The translations under genes and the position numbers were made by a program. 64,000 nt of DNA, from contig OX422215.1 of NCBI GenBank assembly GCA_949130495.1, positions 524,887,755 to 524,951,754 of the forward strand. Reading direction: 5' to 3'. This DNA is from Sambucus nigra (Eukaryota > Streptophyta > Magnoliopsida > Dipsacales > Adoxaceae). Of the stretch, positions 21,367 to 32,807 are shown in pieces. Every line of letters begins with the position of its first letter. Within the stretch, counting starts at the first letter, position 1. The notes under the pieces are model-generated. The model made no database searches and had not been told where the DNA came from. It saw only the letters and a program-made list of their open reading frames with translations.

Positions 21367-23334
21367 GTCGGCTACCGGGCCAGTTTTCTCTGAAGCTTGT
21401 TCTTCATTCGAATCTCTGAATTCTTACCCCCATCTGGTTGCAATAATTATGTCTTTCCATGTAAAGTCGATGCATTCCACAACTTCAACGGCTTCTTCAT
21501 ACAGGTCATCCCATTCTCTGGGGATGTTTAAGGGTGAGGGGACCAGGCGCCCCTGTAGCTTCAAAGCATCAAATAACTCGGTGATACAGCAAATAGTGTT
21601 GGTCTGCCTGAATAATTCTTCCATGATCTGGATGACATCATCCAGACCGACTTCATCGATCGGTACTACCCAACTATTTGACTCTCGAGACCATTTTCAT
21701 GCTTCCAAGAATAGCGTACTGAACCTCTGGCAATCAATGATCATCCGTGAGGGCAATTTCAGCTCGAACTCTAGGAGTTGGTTTAAGACTTCTGATAATT
21801 CCATGCTTCCATTTTCAGAACGGGTATGGACAGCGATGCGTGCTCTGGTAATGAGTGATAGTGCCTGATCAGTGAGGCTGGTAGGGTGTAGGAGGAAATA
21901 TGGGCAAATTTGGAGAGGTTTAGGAAAGTATATGGGTGTGATTTGAGTTGAGGGATCAAATTTTGGGTTCTCTTCTAAGAAGATGGCATTGGTATGATTT
22001 GGAAGTGGGTTGTGAGTAATGTTTGTCTTAGGATTGAATGGTAGGGCGATGGTACCCCGGTCAATTAGACCATGGATCATGTTTCAGAGGTGAAAGCATT
22101 GGTCAGTGGTATGGCCAGCTGTTTGGTGAAAAGTGCAATGGGTATCAGCCTTGAAGTTTCTCGGGAGTGGATTTAGCAATGGACGAGGATCCAAAGGTTT
22201 TATAAGGTTTCGGCTTAGCAAGGCTTGATAGACTTTGGATAGGGGAGCATGTAGCTCAATGTATTCCTTTCTAACTGGGACAGGGCGGCTTTCTGGTTCC
22301 CATGAGGTGGTTGGTTAAGAGATGTTATTGATGGTTGAGACCGTAGCACTGGTAAGCTTATCATATTTTTTGGGGGTGAACTGTTCGGACACCTTCTTTG
22401 GGTCAACTTATGTTTTGGCAAGACCTTCCTCGATCTCAAATACTGCTTATCTAAGAGCTCAGAAGTGGGGGTAGTATTATCCTCCCATGGTTGCTTGGAC
22501 ATGGGGTAAGAAGTTATTCTTCACTATGCTGACTTGTTCTTCCTCGGAAGGCCGATTGGTGAGGGTTGCTGCTTTTTCCCTCCATCAGGCAATGAAGTTA
22601 CTGACTGGTTCTCCAGGGTTTTGTTTGAGAATATCTAAATCACGGTGGGTGACCACAAGCTCTTAATTGTATTTGTACTGCGACATGAATTCTCGATCCA
22701 CATCCTCCCAACTACGAATTCTGATCTCTTTGAGAGACAAAAACCATTGGAGGGTGCTATCCTTCAAATTTTGCTAAAACATTTGGGCCATCACTTCTTT
22801 AGAAGCCCCAAGTAGAGTCATGGAACGGTGATAACTTCGGAGATGAACAATCGGGGGTCCACTTACTCCAAATTTCTCAATATTTGGCATTTTGAACTTC
22901 TCGGGTAACCTCGCTTTAGGATAAGGAGACATGTGGGTATAGTCCATGTAATTTCCTGACATTCTGACTTGGTCAAACTTCTTAGTGAGCATCTTGAGGT
23001 CCTCTTTGACTTTTTTCAGCTCTTCTTCCTTCGGATCGATGATCCTAGGCAAGTTAGCCCCATGGTGGGCAAGATTTGGCATAGGAAGCTAAGCAGGCGA
23101 CGACCCATTAGCAGGAGGGGCACGTGGAGCGTACTGATATTCTTTGGGAACCCAGATGGGCTCTAACGGATCCATGGCATGAGGGAATAGGGCCTCGGGT
23201 TCTTGAGGTACGGGAACCTAGTTTTTTTGCATTTCTCAGACCTCAATTTGGAGGTTGTCAATCTTGAACACAAGCTGAGCTAGAACTGCCGTCAGATTCG
23301 ACTGCACAACGGGTACTTGATATGTGTTCTCCAT
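21367..23334 (-). pseudogene. Element A gag (capsid), broken
   Basis: The likely start is ATG at 23334. Broken frames follow: 22774-23082 with P-E-K-F-K-M-P-N-I-E-K-F-G-V-S-G-P-P, the usual gag entry motif, 22215-22502, and 21697-22080 with N-P-L-P-N-H-T-N-A-I. In this family that last motif follows the zinc-knuckle region. Several stops and frame changes separate them. Gag would form the particle that packages element RNA. Identification is from recalled motif patterns. Confidence 0.7.
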
Positions 23335-24608
23335 GGAAAGTTGATGGATACCAGACTAGAAAGAAGTAATAGGGGAACGGACGGAACTCCAGGGTGATTT
23401 GATTGAAGACCGAAGCCAATAAGAAGCCAGGCCAAGGGCTTGCGATCGACCTGAGAAGGCGTAAAATGGGATTTATTTTTGAGAAAAAGGGGAAAAAATA
23501 TTTTTGACATATTTTTTTCGAGATGGAAAGACAAAATGTTTTTGGATTTTTGATAGAGAAAGGAAAAATGTTTTTGGATTTTTGATAAAGAAAAAGGATA
23601 ATTCTCCCTTTGGAGACGGTCTCAGCATGATTATTATAATTATTATGTTTTCACTTGTATTAATTCTCCTAAATGCAAAGCGAAATGTCGGACGGGATCC
23701 GAGACTGGAAAAATTGGGTTTGTAATATATGCAAAGCTATGGCTGGATTTGTGACCAGGCTCACGGATAGGGTCCCGTTTTAAAAATGTGTGAGAATTCG
23801 GGCGGCAAGCAGACCCGAATTTTAGTAGAGTTTCGGGTTGAAACCGATAATCTAACATGTGTGTCTTAGGCTTGACACCTATATGCGGGTATGCAGTTGG
23901 TTGGGTGAATCGAAAAGGGTTCCCCCCTTTGGCGTGACTTCTACGATATACGTCTTACTCTTGCGGGCAATTGGTACGTGAGGACAAGCCATTTGATATA
24001 CCTGAGTGTACGTGAATTGCCTCACTATATACCTCGTGAGGACGGTACGTGTGAGAGCGAATTCGATATATTTAGCGTACATGAAAGAGTTACCTGTGAT
24101 ATACCTCCTGTTATGACTTTGGTCAAGCGGTACGATGCGGGGGAACCGTTCGATATACGTCGAAGGTACTTGGCCAATGGAAGGTGAGAGTCATATCGCT
24201 TAGGCTAATTGCGCCCTGCTGGACCAGCGCCCATCACGAAGTGACCCTCTAGTTACTGGGTAAAATTTGGTCAATAACAATGCTCTTTGGTGATGTCGCG
24301 TGAATCATGCATGATCCTCTTATTAGTATCTTATGAGAATGTCTTTTTTGATTATGCCAAATAAGGATCAAAGTGCAAGTACCAATGGTACACCAAGTAT
24401 GGATGGGGAGTGCAACATGTGGATATATGTGACCCTAGGTGTACGTGGTGCGAAGTGTACATGGAGAATTTTTTACAAGTGTGTGAATAGAAGCATAAGC
24501 ATGAGATACACATGAGTAATAAAGGGGATTATGCAAAATGGGGGAAAATATAAGCAAACATAACATCCATGTAAATAGAGTCTAGCCCTCAAAATAAACT
24601 TCATATAG
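23335..24608. other. 5' leader of element A
   Basis: Non-coding sequence between the primer site and gag. At 23940-24180 it holds several spaced GATATAC and TACGTGAGGAC-like motifs; see findings. Small frames here are not supported as genes. Confidence 0.6.
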
Positions 24609-24626
24609 TCCCCAACAGAGTCGCCA
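24609..24626 (-). promoter_or_regulatory. Primer-binding site of element A
   Basis: The minus strand reads TGGCGACTCTGTTGGGGA, 3 nt from the LTR end. TGGCGACTC...GGGGA sites are common in plant Ty3 elements and would prime minus-strand cDNA. I did not assign the tRNA. Confidence 0.75.
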
Positions 24627-25830
24627 CTATGGCCATCCCCGATCCTCACCGCGATGGGGCGACGCAGCGTGAGAGTGAGGATCCTTAGGTCCCGCGCATC
24701 CCTCTCGGGTTCACTTCGGCCGACGTCATTTGAGGTGAGGTGAAAGATGTAGAGAGATTAGAGTCGCCAGTCTATTTTACTCAAAACAGACAAGAGAAAA
24801 GGGGAAGCCATTCCGAAGGACAGCATCCAAAGACATACTGGTGCATACGAAACCAAAATGATTCGAGAAGGGTCCGGAGGCTAAGTTACGAAATGGGAAG
24901 GTGTTAGGCACCCATTCCGCCCTTTCGGTTTCTCATGGATTTTTGCTATTTTCCTTTATTTTCCCCGTGATATGTGTGTATGTGTATATATAGTGGAGAT
25001 AGGAATCATCGACTTGCACCATGGAAGAGGTAAAGCGAGTCATCCATAGGAAGGTATAAAAGTATTAGAAAATAGGATTTAGGCGACTATCCTTACGTTA
25101 ATCGTTATGCGGGAACGATAACGCATGTGGGATAATACGCCACTAGTAACATATATATATATATATAAGAGAGTGGAGTTTAGAGAAAATAAAAAATGAG
25201 AGAAAAAGAAAAAAAATAGGACTCGAGTCTCGGGTTTTACCCCGAGACGCCTATGTAGCCTATAGAGGCATCAAAGTCCACGTAGTTCGCATGCAAAACA
25301 AGGGGTGGGGTTTATCCCATAAATTCAACCGGGGATGCTCTTATTTGTGTATGTGTGTAGAAAAAGTGTTTTAGTTGTGAGAAAAGTGTAAGAAAAGTAT
25401 GAGAATTCCCGTTTGGAATTTATGAGCAAACCCTATTTTTCTTATTTTTTTTGGGTTTCTATTTATATGAAAATAAGAGATGTGTAATAATACTAAATAA
25501 AAAGTATATTAGGATGTATAAGATGAGATAATAAAAGTGCTAAGTAATAAAACAAGATATTGTGAATTTATGAGAATTTAAGGAGAGTTGAGAAAATTGG
25601 ACCTTCTTGAAGATCTTGAGCGTGATCTTGAATGTTGGAGAGGAGCCGTTAGACTTGGATGATGATGGAGGGTAGTGAATTCACCCATTATGGTGAAGAG
25701 GGTGATAAAAAGTGAAGGTTGGAAAGGGATTTGGGTGTGGAAATCTCGCTGACTTCGAGAGAGGTTTTCTGGATCTTTTGAGAGTGATATCTATCAGATC
25801 TGGGCTCTCCTTGCAAGTGAGGTCAGGCCT

Positions 25831-25840
25831 CCTTTTTATA
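25831..25840 (-). promoter_or_regulatory. TATA box of element A LTR
   Basis: The minus strand reads TATAAAAAGG, about 880 bp inside the LTR start, just downstream of the U3 repeats. Confidence 0.6.
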
Positions 25841-25989
25841 GGCCTAGGGAATTTACGATCGGCATAGTCCTGTTCCTGTCGTTCGGCATGTGCGTTTAGG
25901 CACACTGCCGATAGGCAGGGTCTGGGACCTGCCGTTTGGTAGTGTCTTTCAGGCCTTTTTGGAAAATCGGCCGCAGAACGCAAACTGGT

Positions 25990-26640
25990 GATCAGAGTCG
26001 TGCACAGGGTGGACCATTGGAAAGGTAATTCAGAGACCTTCAAAAGTCCTTGGACTGCTCCCGGGTTCAGGAGTTGACTTTGGGTCAAATACGGCTCGGA
26101 AGCATTCGTCAGTCCATTAGATGGGGAATCGTCAGACGCAAATGGATCGTTCGTCCGTCTGGTACGTCCAAATCGCACACGGGGTGTATCATTGGAAAGT
26201 TTAGGATATGTACTTAGACATTCCAAAGAGTTTGAACCAGTTCAGGGAGTTAACTTTGGTCAACCGGGCCCTGGATGCATTCGATGATCTCTCGGAGTAA
26301 ACGGATCATTCGTTCATACCCTAAGTCAGAATCACGCAGGAAGCGGACCGTTGGAAAGGGGTTTCAGTGACCTTTGAAGATTCATTCAGTCTTGGTCGAG
26401 CTGAAGACTTTGACTTAGGTCAAACAGAGCCCGGGAGCGCCCGATGGCCTCCTGATTGAGTTTCTGGGAAATTGGGTCGTTCGTTCGCATGGTAGGTCAG
26501 AATCGTGCACGGGATGAACCGTTAGAAAGGGGTTTTAGTGCCCTTCAAAGATTTATTCAGCCTTGATCGAGTTGAAGACTTTTACTTTTCATCAAACGGT
26601 GCCTAGGAGTTCCCGATGGCTTCTGGGTCAGCACTCGAGG
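25990..26640. repeat. Four degenerate repeats in U3 of element A LTR
   Basis: A unit containing TCAGAATCGTGCACGGG then GGACCGTTGGAAAGG recurs near 25991, 26167, 26325 and 26497 (spacing 176, 158 and 172 bp). Upstream repeats in U3 can act as enhancers; that is inference. Confidence 0.7.
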
Positions 26641-26721
26641 CATGACCTGGGTTTGTGGTGATAACGGGAGGTGCTAGGGACCTAAGGAGAGATTAAGGGG
26701 TAATAGAATGGGGTGTCTACA

Positions 26722-26785
26722 CATTGTAATCACTAACTTGAGCTTAACAACACCTTACCTGGTGGTGCTATTTACAACATCATCA
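26722..26785 (+). repeat. 3' remnant of element B1 5' LTR
   Basis: These 64 bp match the end of the 3' LTR at 50196-50247, apart from about 12 bp (GTGCTATTTACA) absent from the 3' copy. The rest of this LTR should lie left of element A, outside the window. Confidence 0.85.
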
Positions 26786-26788
26786 TTT

Positions 26789-26806
26789 TGGCACCATTTG
26801 TGGGAA
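26789..26806 (+). promoter_or_regulatory. Primer-binding site of element B1 (degenerate)
   Basis: TGGCACCATTTGTGGGAA differs from the B2 site TGGCGCCGTCTGTGGGAA at three positions, all G/C to A/T changes. Confidence 0.7.
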
Positions 26807-26942
26807 CAAGGAGATTCATCTCTTCCTTTTTACATCTTAACCTCACCGGACCCTTCGTGTGAAGCTGTATCACCATTGAAAGAGGTCCTTTAAGGTATCA
26901 AGATCTCTAATATTTTCATTGAAAGCTATTTAGTCTTAACAT

Positions 26943-27500
26943 ATAGCACCGGAGTTACCACCACCTCCTCCACCATCTGGTGTTGGAGGACCCAGTTCCA
27001 GCCAGGCACCACCCTAGTCTGAAATGGCTGAGGTTGCAGCAGCCTTGAAGTCCTTGGCTGCAACTCAATAAGTGATGGAGGAGAAGTTTGCCCAACTAAG
27101 CCAAAACATAATGAGACCACTTGGGGTCTCACTGGAGATGATTACTCTGGTAGCTGCTCAAGCACATCCTGAGGCCAGGGGACCACCCCAGGCACCGCGA
27201 AAATACCAACCTACTCCTCAACGGAGGAGGGATGTTGCTAACCCTAGGCATTTACACCTGGGGAGGCAAGGAAACCCTTTCCTTGAGGATAGGTACGATG
27301 ACATTGAGGCAGAGTATGCTCCGACAGACTGTTGGGAGCCATATGAGGTCTCAAACAATAGTGTACGTCCTATACAGCAGAGCCGAGGCCAGTGTGAAAG
27401 ACGAGATGGTGATGCACAACAAAGAGGGCCAGCTTTTGATCGCTTAAGCAGAGGGTCAGCCTTCGAAAGGCTCGACTCAGTTAATGATCTAAGGCAGAGG
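26943..27500 (+). pseudogene. Element B1 gag, N-terminal part
   Basis: This aligns with the start of B2 gag. The initiator is ATA rather than ATG. TAG near 27021 and TAA near 27069 stand where B2 has CAG and CAA. The conserved stretch R-R-R-D-V-A-N-P-R-H-L-x-L-G-R-Q-G-N-P and the R-L-S-R-G-S-A-F-E-R-L repeat are readable. It ends in L-R-Q-R at the B2 insertion and continues at 39743. Confidence 0.85.
27496..27500. repeat. Target-site duplication of B2 (left, AGAGG)
   Basis: AGAGG here pairs with AGAGA at 39738-39742. One mismatch implies mutation after insertion. Both encode Arg in the gag frame. Confidence 0.75.
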
Positions 27501-28484
27501 TGATATGCCCCAAGTGTAACCTCGGCCTAGAGACACCAACCTCGGCCGAGATGATGGCCGAGATATTGATCGACCCTAGATAAGCCATGGGCCCACGATA
27601 TCATCCCTCGGCCAGACCAGTGTCGGCCTGGGCCGACACTATCACCTATATTATTAATGGACGCTACGTGCATCACAGGCATCAACAACACTCTTGTACA
27701 CCGGGGTATGGAAACCTCGGCCGAGTTCAGGCCGAGGTGACAAGAAGCCTTAGTAATCATCAGCATGGAATCAGTCCAACCTCGGCTGGGGCCGAGGTGA
27801 CAAGAAGCCTTGGTGATCTTCATGGAATCAGTTCAACCTCAGCTGGGGCCGACCCCAGCATAATTTCTCGGCTGAGATCAGGCCGAGACTCCCTATGACA
27901 CATCTCGAATTGAACGGGCATCAGGCTTTTACAGCTCGGCCTCTCCAAGGCCGAGGTCATCCACCAGTATGGCAGCCGAGCATCTGTTGACATTTGGATA
28001 AGGACACATGGGCACAAATCAGTTGTAACAAGATTATTCTCCACATGTGGGGAGAATATTTATCATCATTCCTTACATGTGATAGTGACAGATGGCACTC
28101 CCACATTGGTGAGGCTACCACACACATGCTCATTACATGCATGGGGGGTACATTACACCCCCTAGGCACTATATATAGGGATCATCCCCTACCTTGCAAA
28201 GGGATACCAGTTATTCAACCCTAGCTAAAACTCTGTCTAAATCTACAATAGAGAGAGAAAGCTTGAGAGATTGTATCCATGGCCATTAGTGCCTTTATTC
28301 AGTGATATTATTCACACACTCACAGTGGACGTAGGCCAGATTGGCTGAACCACTTATATTCCGGTGTTGATTCCTCTTATCCTCCTCTCATTCTCTTATC
28401 TCTTTATATAACTGTGCTGCCATTGTTATTCCTATATTGAGATTGAAAACACCTTACCTGGTGGTGCTGATTCCGGCATCATCA
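27501..28484 (+). repeat. 5' LTR of element B2
   Basis: Starts TGATATGCCCCAAGTG and ends GGCATCATCA. U3 is full of CTCGGCC/GGCCGAG motifs, including two copies of GGCCGAGGTGACAAGAAGCC. The TATA box is TATATATAGG at 28170-28179. Small frames inside are not genes. Confidence 0.92.
28170..28179 (+). promoter_or_regulatory. TATA box of B2 5' LTR
   Basis: TATATATAGG, kept in the 3' LTR and in B1. Confidence 0.65.
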
Positions 28485-28487
28485 TTT

Positions 28488-28505
28488 TGGCGCCGTCTGT
28501 GGGAA
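28488..28505 (+). promoter_or_regulatory. Primer-binding site of element B2
   Basis: TGGCGCCGTCTGTGGGAA begins 3 nt after the LTR end. This is a common plant Ty3 site; I did not assign the tRNA. Confidence 0.8.
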
Positions 28506-28659
28506 CGAGAAGCTGTCTCTTCCTCTTTTTCTGCTTAACCTCACCGGAGACTCTGGTGGTGAACCAAGAACCACCCCTTGCGTGGAGTTGTTTCACCATT
28601 GAAAGAGGTCCTTTAAGGTATTAAGCTCACTTGCTACTCAAGCTCTATAGTGTTAACAT

Positions 28660-30659
28660 ATGGCACCAGACTTACCACCACCTCTTTCGCCGCCCGGGGG
28701 TGGAGGGGCTAGTTCCAGTTAGGCTCCTCCCCAGTCCGAAATGGCAGAAGTAGCAGAAGCCTTGAAATCTTTAGCTGTAACACAACAAGCCATGAAGGAG
28801 CAATTTTCCCAGCTCAGTCAAACCATGATGATGAGGCCACCTAGAGTCTCACCGAACATGATCACTCCGGCGGCAGTTCAGCCCCATCCTGACGCCAGGG
28901 GACCAGCCCAGGCACCGATGAAGGACCAACCTGCACCCCAGCGGAGGAGGGACATTGCTGACCCTAGGCGCTTGCGCCTGGGGAGGCAGGGAAACCCTTG
29001 TCCAAAGGACATGTATGATGACCTAGAAGCTGAAGAAGCCCCGGAAGACTGCTGGGAGCCGTATGAGGTGTCAAATGACACTATACGACCTCTTAGGCAG
29101 AGTCAAGGATGTGTCGACCGAAGAAGAGAAGAGGCCCAACAAAGAGGGTCGGCCTTTGACAGGTTGAGCAGAGGGTCGGCCTTCGAGAGGCTGGGCCCGG
29201 TGAATGACCTAAGACACAGGCTATCAAGGTCGAGGAGCGCAGCAGGCTCTCAGAGAGGGGGTAGGCAAGGTCGGCCAGACCAAGGCCAACCCTGTGGAGG
29301 AAGAGCCAGGGAACAGGAAGAGGTCAACAGTCAACGTGTTGTGGCTGGGGAACCCTCTGTCCATCGCAGGGAGGTGGCATGGGATAACCTCGGCCAAGTT
29401 GATGACAGAAGACCCTGGAATGATTCTATCCAACGCCTTGAGGAGAAGATATGAGACCTCATTAAAATTAGAAACCCATTACAAAGGGGTTACTCAGAGG
29501 GCTCCCCATTTATGGCTAGGATAGTGGGGTTCCCAACCCCAGCCAAGTTCAAGCCTCCTACAATGACTCCTAAGTATGATGGCAGCACTAACCCTGTGCA
29601 CCATATCGAGATGTACTAGTCGGCATCAGATCTTTACTCGATACCCGATGAGATGAAGTGTAGGGCCTTCTCGGGGACCTTGACAGGGGAAGCGCACAGC
29701 TGGTTCACCTCTCTTCTGAAGAACTCGATCGAGAACTTCAAAGGTTTGGCTGAGCAGTTCATCCACAACTTCTTCTTTGGGGTAAGACCTCAAAAGAAGA
29801 CTACCCACCTGCTATATGTCAAACAGGCCAAGGGTGAAAGCCTAAGAGACTACATAGCAAGATTCAACAAAGAGAAGTTGGAGGTGGAAGATTATGAAGA
29901 GAGCATAGCCATGACCGCCCTTATAGGAGGCCTCCAGAAGGGGAAGCTACTGTGGAAATTGGCGGAAGACCCCCCCAAGTCTATGGCAGAGCTGCTGGCA
30001 ACCGCAGGGAAGGTGCTGAATGCGGAAGAGGCGATGGCAGCCAAATATGAGGAGGAGAATCGCGGTAGCACTGGGAGGCCCCAAAGCAAGAAAGAGGGGA
30101 AGAAGAGGTCAGGTGATCACAAGTTTGCTCATTACACTCCTCTGACTGTGAGCTGTGAACACATCCTTAATGAGATTAAGACTGATCGGACTCTGAGGTG
30201 GCCGGAGAAACTGAAGGCCCCGCCACATAAGAGGAACAAAAACCTATGGTGTGAGTTCCATCAGGATCACGGCCATGTCACAGATAGATGCTTCGCTTTA
30301 AAGGATGAGATTGAGAAGATGCTGAAATCTGGAAAGCTGAGGAAGTATGTGGATGGAAAGGCTCCGAAGGGTGGAAGAGAAGACCCTAAGAAGAGAAGAA
30401 ATGACAGATTCTGTGGCGATGTCCCGGCCAGAAGGGATGATGATTCAGAGGGAGATGATGAAGACGACCCGGATCTTCTGCCAAAGGATGACAATACCCC
30501 GCTGAAGAGGGTCGGCATGATCTCCTTTGGTGTTAGCACCATATGTGGGGGATTTGCAGGAGGTGGCTCTGAGGTAGCCGATAGGAAGGCCCATGTAGCA
30601 GAGGCCAGGTCAGTGGCCAAGTCTGAGGTTGTGAATCTAACGTCTTCCGATGCCGTGCA
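28660..30659 (+). pseudogene. Element B2 gag
   Basis: Starts at ATG 28660. Stops: TAG at 28720-28722 (B1 has CAG), TGA at about 29451 and TAG near 29617 (B1 has CAG). The longest clean stretch starts near 29620. It contains the retrotransposon gag core (A-H-S-W-F-T-S-L, F-I-H-N-F, E-S-L-R-D-Y-I-A-R-F-N-K-E) and a knuckle-like segment (C-E-F-H-Q-D-H-G-H-V-T-D-R-C). A basic/acidic tail follows with a D/E-rich run. It would form the particle. The N-terminal part is rich in Arg, Gln and Pro. Confidence 0.85.
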
Positions 30660-31400
30660 GAAGAGGAAGAAGGTAGACATGGACACCCTCATAGTGGGGT
30701 TCTCTAGACTCGACTTCAAGGGCATCTTAGCCCCCCATGGTGACCCTTTGGTCATAACAACAAGGGTGCATGGGTGCGAGGTAGGGAGGATCATCATAGA
30801 TGGGGGAAGCTCAGCAGACGTAATGTTCTGGCCTTGTTTCAAGAGCCTGGGTCTTAGCAGGGCAAGGCTGGTGCCCTACCATCACCCATTGATAGGCTTC
30901 AGTGGTGAAAGGTGCACCCCTTGGGCATGTATGAAATGGATGTACGGATGGGGGATGAGTGGCCTAAGAGGCTGACCAAGAAGATAAAATTTTTCGTCAT
31001 GGATGAAAACGTTTTCTCGGCCTACAACCTCATCGTAGGAAGGGTGGCCCTCAAAGAGTTTGAAGCCGTGCCATCGACGGTCCATCAGATGCTAAAATTC
31101 CCGACTCCTTATGGAGTAGGGGAAGTGCAAGGGGACCAGACCACGGCATGGGAGTGTTACTTAAACTCGGCCGAAGAGAGAGAGGCCCATAAGAGAGCAA
31201 CCACCACTTATAGCATAGACACTCTTGACCCAAAGGACGAAACAAAATTGAAGAAGGGTGAGGCTGCGGAAGAGGTAGAATCCATCGTCCTCAATGAGGA
31301 CGAGCCGGAAAAAACCGTCCAGGTCAGTAAGGCCCTAGAGCCAGGGATCAAGGAAGAGCTGGTAAACTTCATCAAAAGGAGACAGAGTGTCTTCGCATAG
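30660..31400 (+). pseudogene. Element B2 retropepsin-like domain and pre-RT linker
   Basis: V-G-F-S-R-L-D-F leads to I-I-D-G-G-S-S-A-D-V-M-F-W, the protease active-site region typical of Tat elements. A 1-bp deletion near 30912 shifts the frame relative to B1. The linker then continues in a new frame to a TAG at 31398-31400, where B1 has TGG (Trp in V-F-A-W-S-H). Confidence 0.82.
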
Positions 31401-32807
31401 AGTCACGCAGACATGCCTGGTATCGACCCTGAGGTCATGAGCCACAAGCTCAACGTAGACAGAGATGCCAGGCCGATCAAGCAGAGACGAAGGGTGTACT
31501 CCAGGGAGAAGTATGATGTCATCCGAGAAGAGGTGAAAAAGTTGGAAGAGGCCGAGTTCATAAGAGAGGTTACCTACCCGGAGTGGCTCTCAAATGCAGT
31601 CATCGTGCCTAAGGCCAATGGGAAGTGGAGAATGTGTGTAGATTTCACTGACCTGAACAGGTCTTGCCCGAAAGACAGCTATCCCTTACCTAGGATAGAC
31701 CAGATGGTGGACGCAACGGCAGGGCACGAGCTCATGAGCTTCATGGACGCTTATTCAGGTTATAACCAAATCTTCATGGATGCTGAAGACCCTGAGAAGA
31801 CAGCCTTCATTACTGACAAAGGGACGTACTGCTACAAGGTGATGCCCTTCGGTCTGAAAAATGCGGGGGAAACGTATCAAGGTCTTGTCAATAAGATGTT
31901 CGAGGAGAAAATAGGTAAGACCATGGAGGTGTATGTGGAAGATATACTAACGAAGAGCTTGAAAGCCTGCACTCACGTAGCGAACCTTGAGAAGACCTTC
32001 GATGTCATGGACTCGTACAGAATGAAGCTCAACCCAGCGAAGTGTTTCTTCGGGGTAGGAGCCGGGAAGTTCCTGGGGTTCATCGTTAATCAGAGGGGGA
32101 TTGAAGAAAACCCTAAGAAAATCAAGGCCTTACTCGACATGAAGACTCCTAGGAGTATCAAGGGTGTCTAGAGACTCACGGGAAGAGTGGCTGCCCTTAA
32201 CATGTTTGTTTCTTGGGAGACAGACAAGTGTCTTCCATTCTTTAGAGTTCTAAGAAAGGCCTTCCAATGGGATGAAGAGTGTGAAAAATCCTTTGACCAA
32301 CTTAAGTCCTACTTAGGGTCTCCCTTGTTGCTGTCTCGGCCCATCACGGGGGAAAGGTTATTTGTGTATCTGGCAGTCTCTGAATCAGCCATCAGCGCGG
32401 TTATCATACGGGAAGAGGATGGGATCCAGAGGCCTATGTACTTCAATAGTAAGGCTCTTCAAGGGTCTGAACAGAATTATCCCCGAATGGAGAAGTTGGC
32501 TTATGCACTAATACACGCCTCAAGGAAAATGAAGCCTTACTTCCAAGCTCACTCCATGGTAGTCCTCACTGACTCCCCACTAAGGCAGGTTCTGCACAAA
32601 CCTGAGAAGTCCGGAAGATTGATGACCTGGGGCATCGAACTGGGAGAGTATGATCTTACCTACCAGCCTAGGACAGCCATCAAGGGGCAGGCACTCGCAG
32701 ACTTTATCGCAGAGTTCACTTGGGAAGAGGCCGATAGAAGTTTGGAAGAGGCCGAGACGGAAAAAGGCTTAGATGACGACGAAGAGACGAACCGTAGTGT
32801 CTTCTGA
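31401..32807 (+). pseudogene. Element B2 reverse transcriptase and RNase H
   Basis: RT motifs in order: D-M-P-G-I-D-P, S-R-E-K-Y, W-R-M-C-V-D-F-T-D-L-N, F-M-D-A-Y-S-G-Y-N-Q, M-P-F-G-L-K-N-A-G, and V-Y-V-E-D-I-L-T-K-S. The catalytic Y-x-D-D box reads Y-V-E-D here, so the first of the paired Asp is Glu. TAG at 32169-32171 replaces a Gln kept in B1. RNase H then shows P-M-Y-F-N-S-K-A-L and Y-P-R-M-E-K-L-A-Y-A-L-I. The frame ends at TGA 32805-32807. Confidence 0.9.

Larger units (their letters stand above)
1..26721 (-). mobile_element. Element A: Ty3/Gypsy (Tat-like) retrotransposon, interrupted
   Basis: This is a minus-strand LTR retrotransposon running from its 5' LTR (24630-26721) leftward past the window edge. 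In coding order it has a primer site, gag, a retropepsin-like region, RT, RNase H, a second RNase H and integrase. After pol comes a DUF7745 gene on the opposite strand. The second RNase H is a hallmark of the Tat lineage. Two later insertions split it: a CACTA transposon in RT (6965-18874) and a solo LTR in integrase (2635-4637). It sits in the 5' LTR of element B1, whose sequence resumes at 26722. Every domain carries stops or frameshifts, so it is a dead copy. Confidence 0.88.
24630..26721 (-). repeat. 5' LTR of element A
   Basis: This 2,092-bp LTR reads on the minus strand from TGTAGACACCCC to GGATGGCCA, followed by 3 nt and the primer site. TATAAAAAGG lies on the minus strand at 25831-25840. 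U3 holds four degenerate repeats. A 181-codon frame at 25681-26226 spans U3 and leader and is not taken as a gene. The right end abuts element B1 LTR sequence; CATTG at 26722-26726 is the predicted target duplication. Confidence 0.85.

Noticed and set aside
25681..26226. 181-codon minus-strand open frame
   Set aside because: It spans U3 and the transcription start of element A's LTR and contains no recognisable domain.
27994..28224. 76-codon frame identical in both B2 LTRs (also at 39247)
   Set aside because: It is conserved because the LTRs are copies. It overlaps the TATA box and promoter, so it is not a gene.
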